Assembly: GCF_026340675.1 (NCBI RefSeq)
Contig: NZ_JAPEOX010000008.1
Span: 1 to 63,221 of the forward strand
Source: Streptomyces sp. NBC_01264
GTDB taxonomy: Bacteria; Actinomycetota; Actinomycetes; Streptomycetales; Streptomycetaceae
Direction: 5' to 3'
DNA length: 63,221 nucleotides
Under the pieces are notes generated by a model, which saw nothing but the letters and a program-made list of their open reading frames with translations, did no database searches and was not told the origin of the DNA. This document shows, piece after piece, positions 27,344 through 35,464 of the stretch; the stretch's first letter is position 1, and each line of letters starts with the position of its first letter. A program made the position numbers and the translations under genes.

Positions 27344-27652
27344 TTCGGGGTCAAGGCCCGAGAACCGCTCACGCTCCCCGGTCCCGGCATCGACTCGCTT
27401 GTCGTTCACGCGCGGCGCGGCCACCTCGACAGGTCCCGCGGCCGTGGCAACCGACCGGGGCCGGTGACGGCCGTTGCGGACCACCAACCGCCGCCCGGCC
27501 TCGTCCCGCTCGCTGGTGAGTTCGGCTATGTACTGCTCGACCTCGGCCTCAAGGGCGGCGGCGAGCATCCGCCTCGCGCCTTCCCGGACGATCTCGTCGA
27601 TCAGAGAGGTACCGCTCTCGGTGGTGCCGTCTTCGGTGACTACGCTGAGCAC
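27344..27652 (-). pseudogene. IS256-family transposase, N-terminal fragment
   Basis: About 100 codons: SLIDEIVREGARRMLAAALE, AEVEQYIAELTSERDEAGRR and LVVRNGRHRPRSVATAAGPV, the Mutator/IS256 N-terminal pattern ending near the PR-N-D-K motif. Cut at 27344 by the IS6 end. Confidence 0.85.
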
Positions 27653-27841
27653 GGGCGTGCCTTCCCAGCCCGCGCGACACCGCGGGCCTACTCGGTGACC
27701 TTGAGTCGATCACCCGGGAAGGTACGCCCTCCACATCCCACGAGGCACCCCACCCCGGGCCGATCCACAGGTTCCGAGCATTGCTCGGCTCGGCCAGATT
27801 TCCCGCCACGTGCACGCCATTTTTCATAATGTGACAGCGCC
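27653..27841. other. mobile-element end remnant without a gene
   Basis: Includes about 27795-27841, whose right tip (CATAATGTGACAGCGCC) resembles the right end of the MITE candidate at 19064-19224 in sequence and spacing. No coding potential is supported. Confidence 0.5.
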
Positions 27842-28049
27842 CGCCCTCGCCCATCAACCGCAGCCCCTCACCAGCCAGAACCTTCTCGGTGGCCAGCACC
27901 GCCAGCTCGTCAAGCAGCGGCAGGCTCAGCCCGTTCGCCGACGGCCCGGTCTTCGACATCCTCACGCCGGCACCCTGGGCGCCGCCCCCGACCTCGGCAA
28001 GCGACACACCAGCCGCCGCCTCGATCGAGTGATCAACGGTCCTGCTCAT
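27842..28049 (-). pseudogene. N-terminal fragment of an unassigned, possibly IS256-type, protein
   Basis: About 69 codons from MSRTVDHSIEAAAGVSLAEV through LLDELAVLATEKVLAGEGLR, cut by the element end at 27841. The LLxEL...VLxGEGLxLxGEGG pattern hints at an IS256-like or similar transposase N-terminus, but I am not sure. It lies 48 bp from the mevalonate kinase stop. Confidence 0.5.
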
Positions 28050-28096
28050 CAGGTGACTCCTTCGGGGAAGCTCACACCTGATTCATGACACAGCCA

Positions 28097-29005
28097 TCAC
28101 AAGGTGAGCGGTGGTAGATATGTTGTGAAGGTGGATACCCCCGCTGAGTTCAGAGCGGCTTCGATCTGTGGTGCGCGGGCTGGCTCTGGTGCGAGGGCGA
28201 TGAAGGCACCCCCGCCTCCCGCCCCCGTGAGTTTGGCTCCTATGGCTCCCGCTGCCCGCGCTGTGTTGATCGCGCTATTGGTAGACGGCGTTGCAAGGCC
28301 GAGAGAGTGAAGGTGGGAGTGTGCCGCGTTCATCAATTGGCCGAGAGCGGCGATGTCGCCGCCGGTAATGGCAGTGCGGGCGAGGGTTGCGAGGGTGCCC
28401 AGTTCGGTCATGGATCTTTCAACCAGAGGTGCGTTTCGAGCGGTCTCCGCCTCGATTGTGGTAGTGGAAGTGGAGGTGGACCGCCGCTCTGTTGTGAGGC
28501 CTATCACAAGTGCGAACTCACGAGGGATGGCCAGGGGATGCATGGCTGGAATGGTGGTTGGCTGATACCAGATCAGGCCAGTGTGCAGCACCGTGCAGAC
28601 GTCCAAGCCGGATGACCTGCCGTGGAAGACACACTCGATTTCAGTTGCCATGCGCAGCAGGTCTGTCTGACTGAGCTCTGCTGCATGCAGATTGGCGATC
28701 GCGCGCACCAGGGCGACGCTCAGCGCGGCAGAGCTGCCGAGGCCGGCACCGGCCGGCAGCGCGGAGCGGATGCGAATGCTGATGTTGCGTTCGTCCATGT
28801 GGAAGAAGGCCGTGGCAAGTTGCACGGCTTGCCTTAGTTTCGGGTCTCGGCAGCGGGGGCGGCGGGCGCTGTGGGTTGTGCTTGAGGCAGTTAGCGTCAT
28901 GCCGATGGGAAGGGAGGCGGCGATGGCGGGCTGCCCGTGAAGCACGGCGTGCTCGCCCAGCAGGATGGCTTTCCCCGGAACATATTGCATGCTCTTGACT
29001 GTCAT
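28097..29005 (-). CDS. mevalonate kinase
   Basis: 302 residues; last gene of the mevalonate operon. Phosphorylates mevalonate with ATP. GHMP-kinase motifs: SMQYVPGKAILLGEHAVLHG at the N-terminus, the ATP loop SALPAGAGLGSSAALSVALV, the acidic/Ser region CVFHGRSSGLDVCTVLHTG, and motif 3 IGAKLTGAGGGGAFIALAPE. Length is normal for bacterial enzymes. The ATG (29005-29003) shares ATGA with the HMG-CoA reductase stop, so translation is probably coupled; the long upstream frame to 29353 is a shadow. It could in principle prefer another GHMP substrate, but the pathway context is strong. Confidence 0.9.
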   Translation of the reverse strand: MTVKSMQYVPGKAILLGEHAVLHGQPAIAASLPIGMTLTASSTTHSARRPRCRDPKLRQAVQLATAFFHMDERNISIRIRSALPAGAGLGSSAALSVALVRAIANLHAAELSQTDLLRMATEIECVFHGRSSGLDVCTVLHTGLIWYQPTTIPAMHPLAIPREFALVIGLTTERRSTSTSTTTIEAETARNAPLVERSMTELGTLATLARTAITGGDIAALGQLMNAAHSHLHSLGLATPSTNSAINTARAAGAIGAKLTGAGGGGAFIALAPEPARAPQIEAALNSAGVSTFTTYLPPLTL

Positions 29006-30291
29006 GTTCGGGTCTGGTCCGCGTGCGACTGGTGGGTGGCGTACCGCTGGTGGAGTGCCATGTGGCCGCGCTGGATGCCTTCTGTCGTCAGGGCGCGAAG
29101 GGCTGCGAGGTTCTGTGCCAGCCCGACGGCGGCCATGACGGTCGCGAGTTCTCTGGCGCTGCTGATACCCATCAGTTTCAGCGAAAGGGCGGCGCGGGGG
29201 TTGGCTTGGATTCGTCTTCCGACGGTGCCTACGACGATGGGTGCCTCGAAGCGGCCGCGAAGCTGTCCGCTCTCGTGGTGCCAGGTCGTTACCGGCTGGT
29301 AGCTCCCAGTGTGTGCCGCGAAGGCGTGTACTCCGGCTTCTATGGCCCGCCAATCCTGGCCGGTGGCCAGTGCGACCGCGTCGATGCCGTTCATGACGCC
29401 CTTGTTGTGGGTCGCTGCGCGATGTGTGCTCATCGTTGCCAGCAGCGATGCCTGGGCGATGCGTTCCGCGCTTTCGGAGGCGTCGTGGTCCCGGCTTGCC
29501 AGGAACCGGTCGGGAATGTCGACGTGTGCATGTGCCATGCGGTGGTCGGCAAGGTTGGAGATGATCCTCACGCCAAGGGTTCCTCCGGTCACGGCCACCA
29601 CTTCAGGGGCTATGTCTTCCAGCAGGGAGTTGACGGCGTTGGCTCCCATGGCGTCGCCCACATCAATGATGAAGGTCACCAGTAGGCTGCCGTCCGGCAG
29701 CGCTTGGGCGGTCACGCGACAGGCGCCGCATCCTCTGGCCACCATGCGCGGTTGCAGGTGGCGTGCTTCGGCGAGCAGTCGGGCCGAGGCGTTGTGCACC
29801 CGGGTCGCCGAGGCGTTTGCGTCGGAGAGATCGGTGATGTGGATCTGCCCTGGCATCAAGGCTGGGTCGGCGTCAGCAGAGATGCCGCCGCAGCTCCGAG
29901 TGAGTCTGGCGGCGTGCGACGCGGCGGCTACTACGGACGGTTCTTCGATCACCATGGGCACGATGACGTCGGTTCCGTTAATCACGAAGTTGACTGCGAG
30001 CGCGTACGGCAGCCCATATACCGCCACGGCATTTTCGATCATGGTGTCGGCATGGGTGAGCGGGAGTGGCGCGTCGGATTGCAGTAGTTGCCGCTCCTCA
30101 GGGGTCAGGCTCGCCATGTCGGTCAGCCAATCGACCCGGCTACCCAAGGGCAGACGGTGGAAGCCGGGGTAGCGCGATGTCCGGCCGTTGGCTGGAGATG
30201 CTGCGCGGCGGCTTGCAGGTTGGGCGGACCGCGTGCTGGAAGCGGTGTCCTCAGGGGCTGGATCATCACTACGGGTGTGTTGGTTCCTCAT
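29002..30291 (-). CDS. hydroxymethylglutaryl-CoA reductase, class II
   Basis: 429 residues. Reduces HMG-CoA to mevalonate. By alignment to the Pseudomonas mevalonii enzyme the catalytic set is present: E86 (MIENAVAVYGLPYALAVNF), K297 (THNKGVMNGIDA), D313 (ALATGQDWRAIEAG) and H410 (IQRGHMAL), plus DVGDAMGANAVN (D213-N218). These spacings and the absence of the class I ENVIGY-type pattern make it class II. The first 40 residues are a low-complexity extension. The ATG at 30291 overlaps the phosphomevalonate kinase stop (ATGA), so I reject the upstream frame to 30627. Cofactor preference (NADH or NADPH) cannot be read safely. Confidence 0.9.
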   Translation of the reverse strand: MRNQHTRSDDPAPEDTASSTRSAQPASRRAASPANGRTSRYPGFHRLPLGSRVDWLTDMASLTPEERQLLQSDAPLPLTHADTMIENAVAVYGLPYALAVNFVINGTDVIVPMVIEEPSVVAAASHAARLTRSCGGISADADPALMPGQIHITDLSDANASATRVHNASARLLAEARHLQPRMVARGCGACRVTAQALPDGSLLVTFIIDVGDAMGANAVNSLLEDIAPEVVAVTGGTLGVRIISNLADHRMAHAHVDIPDRFLASRDHDASESAERIAQASLLATMSTHRAATHNKGVMNGIDAVALATGQDWRAIEAGVHAFAAHTGSYQPVTTWHHESGQLRGRFEAPIVVGTVGRRIQANPRAALSLKLMGISSARELATVMAAVGLAQNLAALRALTTEGIQRGHMALHQRYATHQSHADQTRT

Positions 30292-31355
30292 TGCGCGTGC
30301 CCTGATTCCGGATGTGGTGGTGCTCCCGATCGTGTGGCAATCGGCGGCTGGGTGGGTGCTGTCCTGCCTTTCCGTACCACGCGCACGCCGCGTAGGTCCG
30401 GCGAGAGGTGCAGCGGACTGACTCCGACTTGCTTCCATGCCGAGCGGAGAGCAGCTGATTGCGCAGAGGAGAAGCAGAGGGCGATTACGCAGTCTCCCCC
30501 TACTGCTCCGGATCCCTTGACTGCTGTGGTAGCTGCCTTGGAAGCTCTGACCAGCTTGGAGACCTGGACGTGGGTTGGTAGCTGAAGATCCTGAGCCAGG
30601 TCGTCCAGCAGTTCGCCATAGCGGCAAACGGCATTACCGAGGTCCGTTCGCTGATGCTGCTCGAACGCGCACCAGAAGTCTCTCAGGACGGTATGCATAC
30701 GATCGAGGTGACGCCGACGGTTGGGGAGGCGGTCGAATGCAGCGAGGCCAGCCAACGTAGGCGTTTCCACACCGGTCCAGGCAGCGGAGATGGTGAGCTC
30801 GGGGGGCGGGGCAACGTGAGCGACGTGTGGGGTGTGGTCTCGCAATTGGTAGCCGAGCCACCCACCAAATACGGTCGCCGCCACGTCGGCTCCGCTGCCC
30901 AGGCCGTGTTGGTGCTCACGGTGCACGGCGAGCGACAGGTCGAAGAGCCGGCTACGCGTGAGCGGATTCTCCAGGTCGTGGCCGGCTGTAGCGGCCAGAG
31001 CCCCCATGATCGCTACGACGCTGGCGGCGCTGCCGCCGAGTCCGACCTTGCGGTGGCCGTGGCGGCCGTGCGCCTGAACGGTCAGGTGCCGGGGCGACGG
31101 TTGAACGAAAGCATGGGCACCCCGGTCAACAGCGGCCACCAGCAGACCAGCACCCGAGGCGAGTTTCCCCGCGGTACCAAGGGGGGCATCCACACCGAGG
31201 TCTGGGGCGGCGAGCCACCACCCTTGGGGGCAAGGCGAGCTGAAGCACTCGATGCCGCTGTCCATCGCCACCACCAGGGCACGATCTCCGTGAAGCACCG
31301 CGTACTCGCCGACCACGAGCAGTTTGCCCGGTGCATAGACGCGCACTTCATCCAT
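30288..31355 (-). CDS. phosphomevalonate kinase
   Basis: 355 residues. Converts 5-phosphomevalonate to the diphosphate. GHMP signatures: MDEVRVYAPGKLLVVGEYAV with LHGDRALVVAMDSGIECF, the ATP loop RKVGLGGSAASVVAIMGALA, HQHGLGSGADVAATVFGGWL (the actinobacterial and eukaryotic PMK-type G-S-G-x-D-V), and C-terminal AVKGSGAVGGDCVIALCFSS. The start overlaps the decarboxylase stop by 8 nt. Between a decarboxylase and an HMG-CoA reductase, its assignment is secure. Confidence 0.9.
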   Translation of the reverse strand: MDEVRVYAPGKLLVVGEYAVLHGDRALVVAMDSGIECFSSPCPQGWWLAAPDLGVDAPLGTAGKLASGAGLLVAAVDRGAHAFVQPSPRHLTVQAHGRHGHRKVGLGGSAASVVAIMGALAATAGHDLENPLTRSRLFDLSLAVHREHQHGLGSGADVAATVFGGWLGYQLRDHTPHVAHVAPPPELTISAAWTGVETPTLAGLAAFDRLPNRRRHLDRMHTVLRDFWCAFEQHQRTDLGNAVCRYGELLDDLAQDLQLPTHVQVSKLVRASKAATTAVKGSGAVGGDCVIALCFSSAQSAALRSAWKQVGVSPLHLSPDLRGVRVVRKGRTAPTQPPIATRSGAPPHPESGHAQ

Positions 31356-32379
31356 GGTCCTGGCCCGTCAGCGGCGCTTGCGTAGGTCGGGGCGGGGTGA
31401 ATGCTGACTCTGCCCAGGACGGCGGTTGTGAAAGCACGCGCGGGGCGCCACCCGGCCGAGAGCGCAGCACCCGCGACACCCCGGGCACAGCGGCCACGGC
31501 GGCGGCGACTGCATCACCGGAGCCGGGCTCACAGAGAATCTTGACTTGCGGGCCGGCATCGATCGAGAAGAACGCCATCAGGCCGCCAGCCCGCAAGTGC
31601 CACACTTCGCGGATGACTGCGACAGTGGCAGGCTCCCAGTACAAGAGAGGTGGGTCCGCCCCCAGGGCGGAGGCGTGCATACGCAGCGCATTACGTTCGA
31701 CCGCCAGGCCGATCGACTTCAGGTCCTTGCCGAGCACACCTGCTATGACCTCGGACAGGTCTTGAGCACCGGCCGCCAGCCAGGCCTTGTAGAAGGGAGA
31801 CGTGGAGGCGGTGCGAAGCATCCCGTCCCGTGAGGACGTGTGCTTGACCCCCTCTCGGGTGATTGCGATCACGACTTCCAGTGGCCAGTGCTCCGCAGGC
31901 GCGACCTGGGCCACGCTCTCGCGCTCCCCTGGCCGCCACAGTACGAAGCCGCCCAGGAGCGAGCGGCAGGCCGATCCTGAGCCCGCGCGGGCCAGCTCAG
32001 CCAGCTCGGCGCCACCTGGTGCAGGGTGCACCATGCTCCCGAGTGCGGTGGTGAGTGCCGCGTAGGCGGACGCTGACGAAGCAAGACCCGCCGCTACTGG
32101 GAAGTTGGAAGTGATGACCACGTCGAGGGCGTCACTGATGCCCAGCTGGCGGCGGGCATGGGAGACGAACCGCGCCAGGCCATCCGTGGGCCCGGGCGGA
32201 CTCCACCTACAGCTGCCACTTGCTCCTGAACCTGGCCCCTGGTGCCTTTGGACCCCTGCGAAACTGCTCAGGCCGTCCAGGGTCACGGACAGGCTCGCGC
32301 CCGCGGCGTCGTGACCGCTCGCCCCCTTGCCCCAGTACTTGACCAGGGCCAGGTTGGAACTGGCCGTCGCCCAGGTCAC
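31348..32379 (-). CDS. mvaD: diphosphomevalonate decarboxylase
   Basis: 343 residues from GTG. Performs the ATP-dependent decarboxylation of mevalonate diphosphate to isopentenyl diphosphate. The N-terminus VTWATASSNLALVKYWGKGA contains the diagnostic KYWGK. The ATP-binding loop is ITSNFPVAAGLASSASAYAA, followed by SGSACRSLLGGFVLW and the C-terminal KILCEPGSGDAVAAAVAAVP. The GTG at 32379 is part of a GTGA with the stop of the upstream 112-residue gene and places KYWGK at residues 14-18, normal for the family. The ATG at 32436 would add 19 unusual residues. Confidence 0.9.
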   Translation of the reverse strand: MTWATASSNLALVKYWGKGASGHDAAGASLSVTLDGLSSFAGVQRHQGPGSGASGSCRWSPPGPTDGLARFVSHARRQLGISDALDVVITSNFPVAAGLASSASAYAALTTALGSMVHPAPGGAELAELARAGSGSACRSLLGGFVLWRPGERESVAQVAPAEHWPLEVVIAITREGVKHTSSRDGMLRTASTSPFYKAWLAAGAQDLSEVIAGVLGKDLKSIGLAVERNALRMHASALGADPPLLYWEPATVAVIREVWHLRAGGLMAFFSIDAGPQVKILCEPGSGDAVAAAVAAVPGVSRVLRSRPGGAPRVLSQPPSWAESAFTPPRPTQAPLTGQDHG

Positions 32380-32714
32380 AGCTCGCCGACTTGCATGACG
32401 AATGCCTCCAGAGCCCAGCGTCGATTGGCTCCGCATGCCCCCGGTCCCTGTGTGAGCGAGGCGGATGACTCATTGTCCTCGGCTGGACGGGAGACCTCCT
32501 GCTCTGAGATGAATGAGGAAAGGAGCTTGTCAAATGGGTGAGGAACTGGCGCCAATCCCGACGCGTCGTCCGTAACAGTGCCGAGTTCATCGGCAACCGA
32601 CTGTAGCCAAACTGAACGAAACGCAGAAAAACCACGGTCGCTGGCTGGAAACGCCAGGCTCATCTGCACATACTCATTGACGATCGTGCGCTCGACGTCG
32701 TCTACCCACGACAT
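32376..32714 (-). CDS. unknown 112-residue protein, first gene of the mevalonate operon
   Basis: A strong AAGGGAGG site precedes the ATG by seven bases, and the stop is fused to the mvaD start (GTGA), so it is translated and probably sets the operon's expression. Sequence begins MSWVDDVERTIVNEYVQMSL and continues AFPASDRGFSAFRSVWLQSV, VPHPFDKLLSSFISEQEVS, with a hydrophilic Ser/Glu-rich stretch before a helical end RRWALEAFVMQVGEL. No signal peptide, membrane span or metal motif. I recognise no family; it is not a known mevalonate enzyme. Possibilities include a regulatory subunit or a prenyltransferase remnant, but nothing in the sequence proves either. Confidence 0.75.
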   Translation of the reverse strand: MSWVDDVERTIVNEYVQMSLAFPASDRGFSAFRSVWLQSVADELGTVTDDASGLAPVPHPFDKLLSSFISEQEVSRPAEDNESSASLTQGPGACGANRRWALEAFVMQVGEL

Positions 32715-33081
32715 CTTGAGCCTCCCTTCCGATGGAGGAAGAAGATCTTCAATCGGCGCTCATTGAGCTTCTCATCTGGCCCTGAGCAGGGTCTCAATCG
32801 CTTCCACTGTACAGTCGAAGCATCTCCTGTAGGCCCATCCGGGCCGTGACTTGTAACGGTACGTCGCGGCGCATGAGTTCGCATTCCGCTGCACTACGGC
32901 TATAACTCCCCGAGGTCGAATGGTGCCTACGGGTTTACGGACGGCACAACGGCGTACACCGGCTAACGGCCGGCTCGCCAAGCGGACGCAGCTACCGCGT
33001 CGTAGCATAGTGGTAGGCCAATTTCAGTTGGGGCGATCTCCCAATATTCGATTCAGGGCTGCCCAGTCTAAGGGAGGCGGA
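32715..33081. promoter_or_regulatory. divergent control region between the mevalonate operon and the terpene genes
   Basis: 367 bp between outward-facing starts. Both genes have nearly the same ribosome site (AAGGGAGG or AGGGAGG). A near-perfect 20-bp palindrome lies at 32801-32820. I cannot place -10/-35 boxes confidently. No regulator gene is present within the cluster itself. Confidence 0.65.
32801..32820. promoter_or_regulatory. candidate operator palindrome
   Basis: CTTCCACTGTACAGTCGAAG: a 10-bp perfect core ACTGTACAGT extended to 20 bp with one mismatched pair. It is 87 bp from the operon start and 262 bp from the cyclase start, a plausible binding site for a dimeric repressor or activator. 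Confidence 0.5.
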
Positions 33082-34095
33082 ATGCCTGCCATTCGAAATT
33101 TGGACAAGTTCTCAGACGTTCCATGGTGCCCTTTCCCTTCACTGGTCAACTGCCACGCAGAGCAGGTTGACATGCTGAGCTTTACCTGGCTGGAGGAGAG
33201 GCGTCTCCTCGAAGGGCACCCAGATAAAATGGAAAGAATTAAAAGTCAGCACAGCGGAGTTCTCGCGGCTCGGACCAACCCCGAAGTGAACGCGGAAATG
33301 CTGGGCATTTTGTCCGACTGGTATATGTGGCTGTTCGCGTTCGACGACGGATATTGCGAGGCTGCGGAACACGGCGGGCAGTCTAAGACAATGGCTCGCG
33401 CGACGGCGCTCCTGGCGCGTGTGATCGACTCTGGTCTGCCACCCCACGAGACACCAGCGCCGATACAAAACTACGCCTCCGCACTAAGGGAAATCCAGGA
33501 GCGGATTCGTACCCGGGCATCGTCTTCGCAACTTGCTCGATGGGAGACAGCGGTCCGCGACTACCTCGCCGCGCAGGTATGGGAAGCCGCGAACAGAGAA
33601 TCCGAAACAGTCCCTGGCGTTTCTGAATACGTGGCGATGCGCCGCCACGCGGGTGCCACCTACACGTGCTTGGGACTCATAGACATCGCGGCAGGCTACG
33701 AGATCGCGCCTGCTTTTTTCGATAGTCCGGCACTCCGAAGCCTCAACGACATGACGGCAAACCTTGTCAGCTGGGACAACGACCTATATTCGTACGCTAA
33801 AGAAAAGGTCGACGACCGCGGTCGTCATAACCTCATCGAGGTCATTTCGAGGCAGAACCACTTGGCCCCGCAAGATGCCAAAGAAAAAGCGGTGGAGATC
33901 CGCTCCCGCGAAATGAAGCGATTCATAGACGCAAGCGCAGACCTTTGCGCCCGTGCTGACTCTTCTGTAAGTAGATATGTGCGGAGTCTCGGGCTATGGC
34001 TGCGGGGCCACATTGACTGGTCCCGTACGAGTTCGCGATTTGATGTACCGAGAGCCGATCGGGTGGCACAAGAATTTGGCGGCGAACAGACGTGA
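33082..34095 (+). CDS. class I terpene cyclase (sesqui/diterpene synthase family)
   Basis: 337 residues from ATG after AGGGAGG; the upstream open frame to 32920 has no site. Alpha-helical terpene synthase with the metal motif FAFDDGYCE (D88, D89, E93: DDxxxE type) and the NSE triad NDLYSYAKE (N233, S237, E241). An arginine at R187/R188 lies 46 residues before the triad, matching the diphosphate sensor of bacterial cyclases. The usual C-terminal Arg-Tyr pair appears as SRF. It ionises a prenyl diphosphate with Mg2+ and cyclises it; substrate length and product cannot be told. It overlaps the P450 by GTGA. Its codon use is visibly less GC-rich than the IS genes. Confidence 0.9.
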   Translation: MPAIRNLDKFSDVPWCPFPSLVNCHAEQVDMLSFTWLEERRLLEGHPDKMERIKSQHSGVLAARTNPEVNAEMLGILSDWYMWLFAFDDGYCEAAEHGGQSKTMARATALLARVIDSGLPPHETPAPIQNYASALREIQERIRTRASSSQLARWETAVRDYLAAQVWEAANRESETVPGVSEYVAMRRHAGATYTCLGLIDIAAGYEIAPAFFDSPALRSLNDMTANLVSWDNDLYSYAKEKVDDRGRHNLIEVISRQNHLAPQDAKEKAVEIRSREMKRFIDASADLCARADSSVSRYVRSLGLWLRGHIDWSRTSSRFDVPRADRVAQEFGGEQT

Positions 34096-35444
34096 CTGGC
34101 ATCCACCTTCTTCGTGGCACTTCGGGTGCGCCAGTCGCCCCAGGGCGTCTGCCCCTGGTGGGGCACTTGCTCCCTCTCATGAGGCATCCCATCCAGTTTC
34201 TCCAAGCACTGGAACGCCTCGGCCCGGTCGTCAAGATATATCTATGGCGGCGACCTGTCTACGTGCTCACCACTCCCGAACTTGTCCGCACTCTCCTCGT
34301 GCAGGATGCGGCGAAAGTGGAGAAGGGATTTGTATTCGATAAGGCGCGCCCACTGCTAGGGAATGGGTTGTTCATTTCCGAGGGTGCCGCCCATCTGCAT
34401 CAGCGACGGCTTGTCCAGCCAGCGTTCCACCAAGACAGAATCCATATGTACACAAATAAGATGGCCGCTCAAGCTTCACTGGCAGTGCGGCGTTGGGAGC
34501 CTGACAGGCCTATAGAACTGATCGAGAACATCCACGAACTCACTCGGGACATCGTCCTGGAAGCGCTTTTCGCCGCACATCTGAGCCCGGATCAAAAGGA
34601 TCGAATCCTTCAGGCTGCTCCCGTGGTTCTCGGCGGCTTCATTCGCCGAGCACTTTACCCGTCATCCGTGATCGAGAAAATACCCACACCGGCCAATAGG
34701 GGCTTTGACGCCGCCGTCCGGGCCTTGCGACATACTGTGGACGAGATAGTCACACAAGCGAGCCAAGGAGAACCGGCAGAAGAGACATTGTTGTCTTTGC
34801 TGCTGTCCGTAAGGGATGACGCAGGTCAGCCGATGAGCCCGGTTCAGATTCGCGACGAGGCAGTCTCCGTGCTGTTGGCCGGCACCGAGACGTCCGCCAC
34901 GTCCCTCGCATGGCTGTTCTACGAACTCGCCCGCCGTCCAGAATTGCAAGACGAAATTGCCGAAGAAATCAAGACCGTCATCAGCGAAGACGGCGTGACG
35001 TGGCGTGAAATTCCTGACCTTGCGCTCATGGGAGCAGCGCTCAACGAAACCCTTCGGCTGCACACCCCAAACTGGATCCTCATGCGCCGTGCGGTGCTTC
35101 CCTTGCGCTACGCCGGCGTGTCGCTCGCCCTTGGCTCTGACATCCTTTTCAGCCTTACCACGCTGCACCGAGACCCACGTCACTATCCAGATCCATTCCG
35201 ATTCGATCCCGAACGTTGGCAGCGGGACAGTACCAAATCGCCGAAACTCTTCATGCCGTTTGCTGCAGGTCCGCACAAATGTATCGGTGACTCATTCGCC
35301 TGGGCAGAAATGATGGTCATCGCCGTTACTGTTCTCACTAGATGGCGTATCACCCTCGTAGCGCCTGACTCGGTCCGCGAAACAGCCAACTCAGCCACCG
35401 TGCGTCCCGATGGTCTACGGGTCACCCTCCACCGAAGAAATTAA
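34092..35444 (+). CDS. cytochrome P450, terpene-oxidising type
   Basis: 450 residues from the GTG that overlaps the cyclase stop. Diagnostic motifs in order: oxygen-binding I-helix LLAGTETSATSLAW (A263-T267), K-helix ETLR (E319-R322), PERF-like FDPERW, and the heme loop FMPFAAGPHKCIGDSFAWAE with ligand C397. The N-terminal PVAPGRLPLVGHLLPLMRHP resembles the pentalenene-oxygenase group (CYP183-like) by eye. It is predicted to hydroxylate the cyclase product, possibly repeatedly at one methyl as in that group. No ferredoxin or reductase is encoded nearby. A 20-bp gap separates it from the methyltransferase. Confidence 0.92.
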   Translation: MTGIHLLRGTSGAPVAPGRLPLVGHLLPLMRHPIQFLQALERLGPVVKIYLWRRPVYVLTTPELVRTLLVQDAAKVEKGFVFDKARPLLGNGLFISEGAAHLHQRRLVQPAFHQDRIHMYTNKMAAQASLAVRRWEPDRPIELIENIHELTRDIVLEALFAAHLSPDQKDRILQAAPVVLGGFIRRALYPSSVIEKIPTPANRGFDAAVRALRHTVDEIVTQASQGEPAEETLLSLLLSVRDDAGQPMSPVQIRDEAVSVLLAGTETSATSLAWLFYELARRPELQDEIAEEIKTVISEDGVTWREIPDLALMGAALNETLRLHTPNWILMRRAVLPLRYAGVSLALGSDILFSLTTLHRDPRHYPDPFRFDPERWQRDSTKSPKLFMPFAAGPHKCIGDSFAWAEMMVIAVTVLTRWRITLVAPDSVRETANSATVRPDGLRVTLHRRN

Positions 35445-35464
35445 CCGCCGGCGCCGGAGAGAAT

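Noticed and set aside
32920..33081. 54-codon N-terminal extension of the terpene cyclase
   Set aside because: No ribosome site, basic low-complexity residues, and a strong AGGGAGG before the internal ATG.
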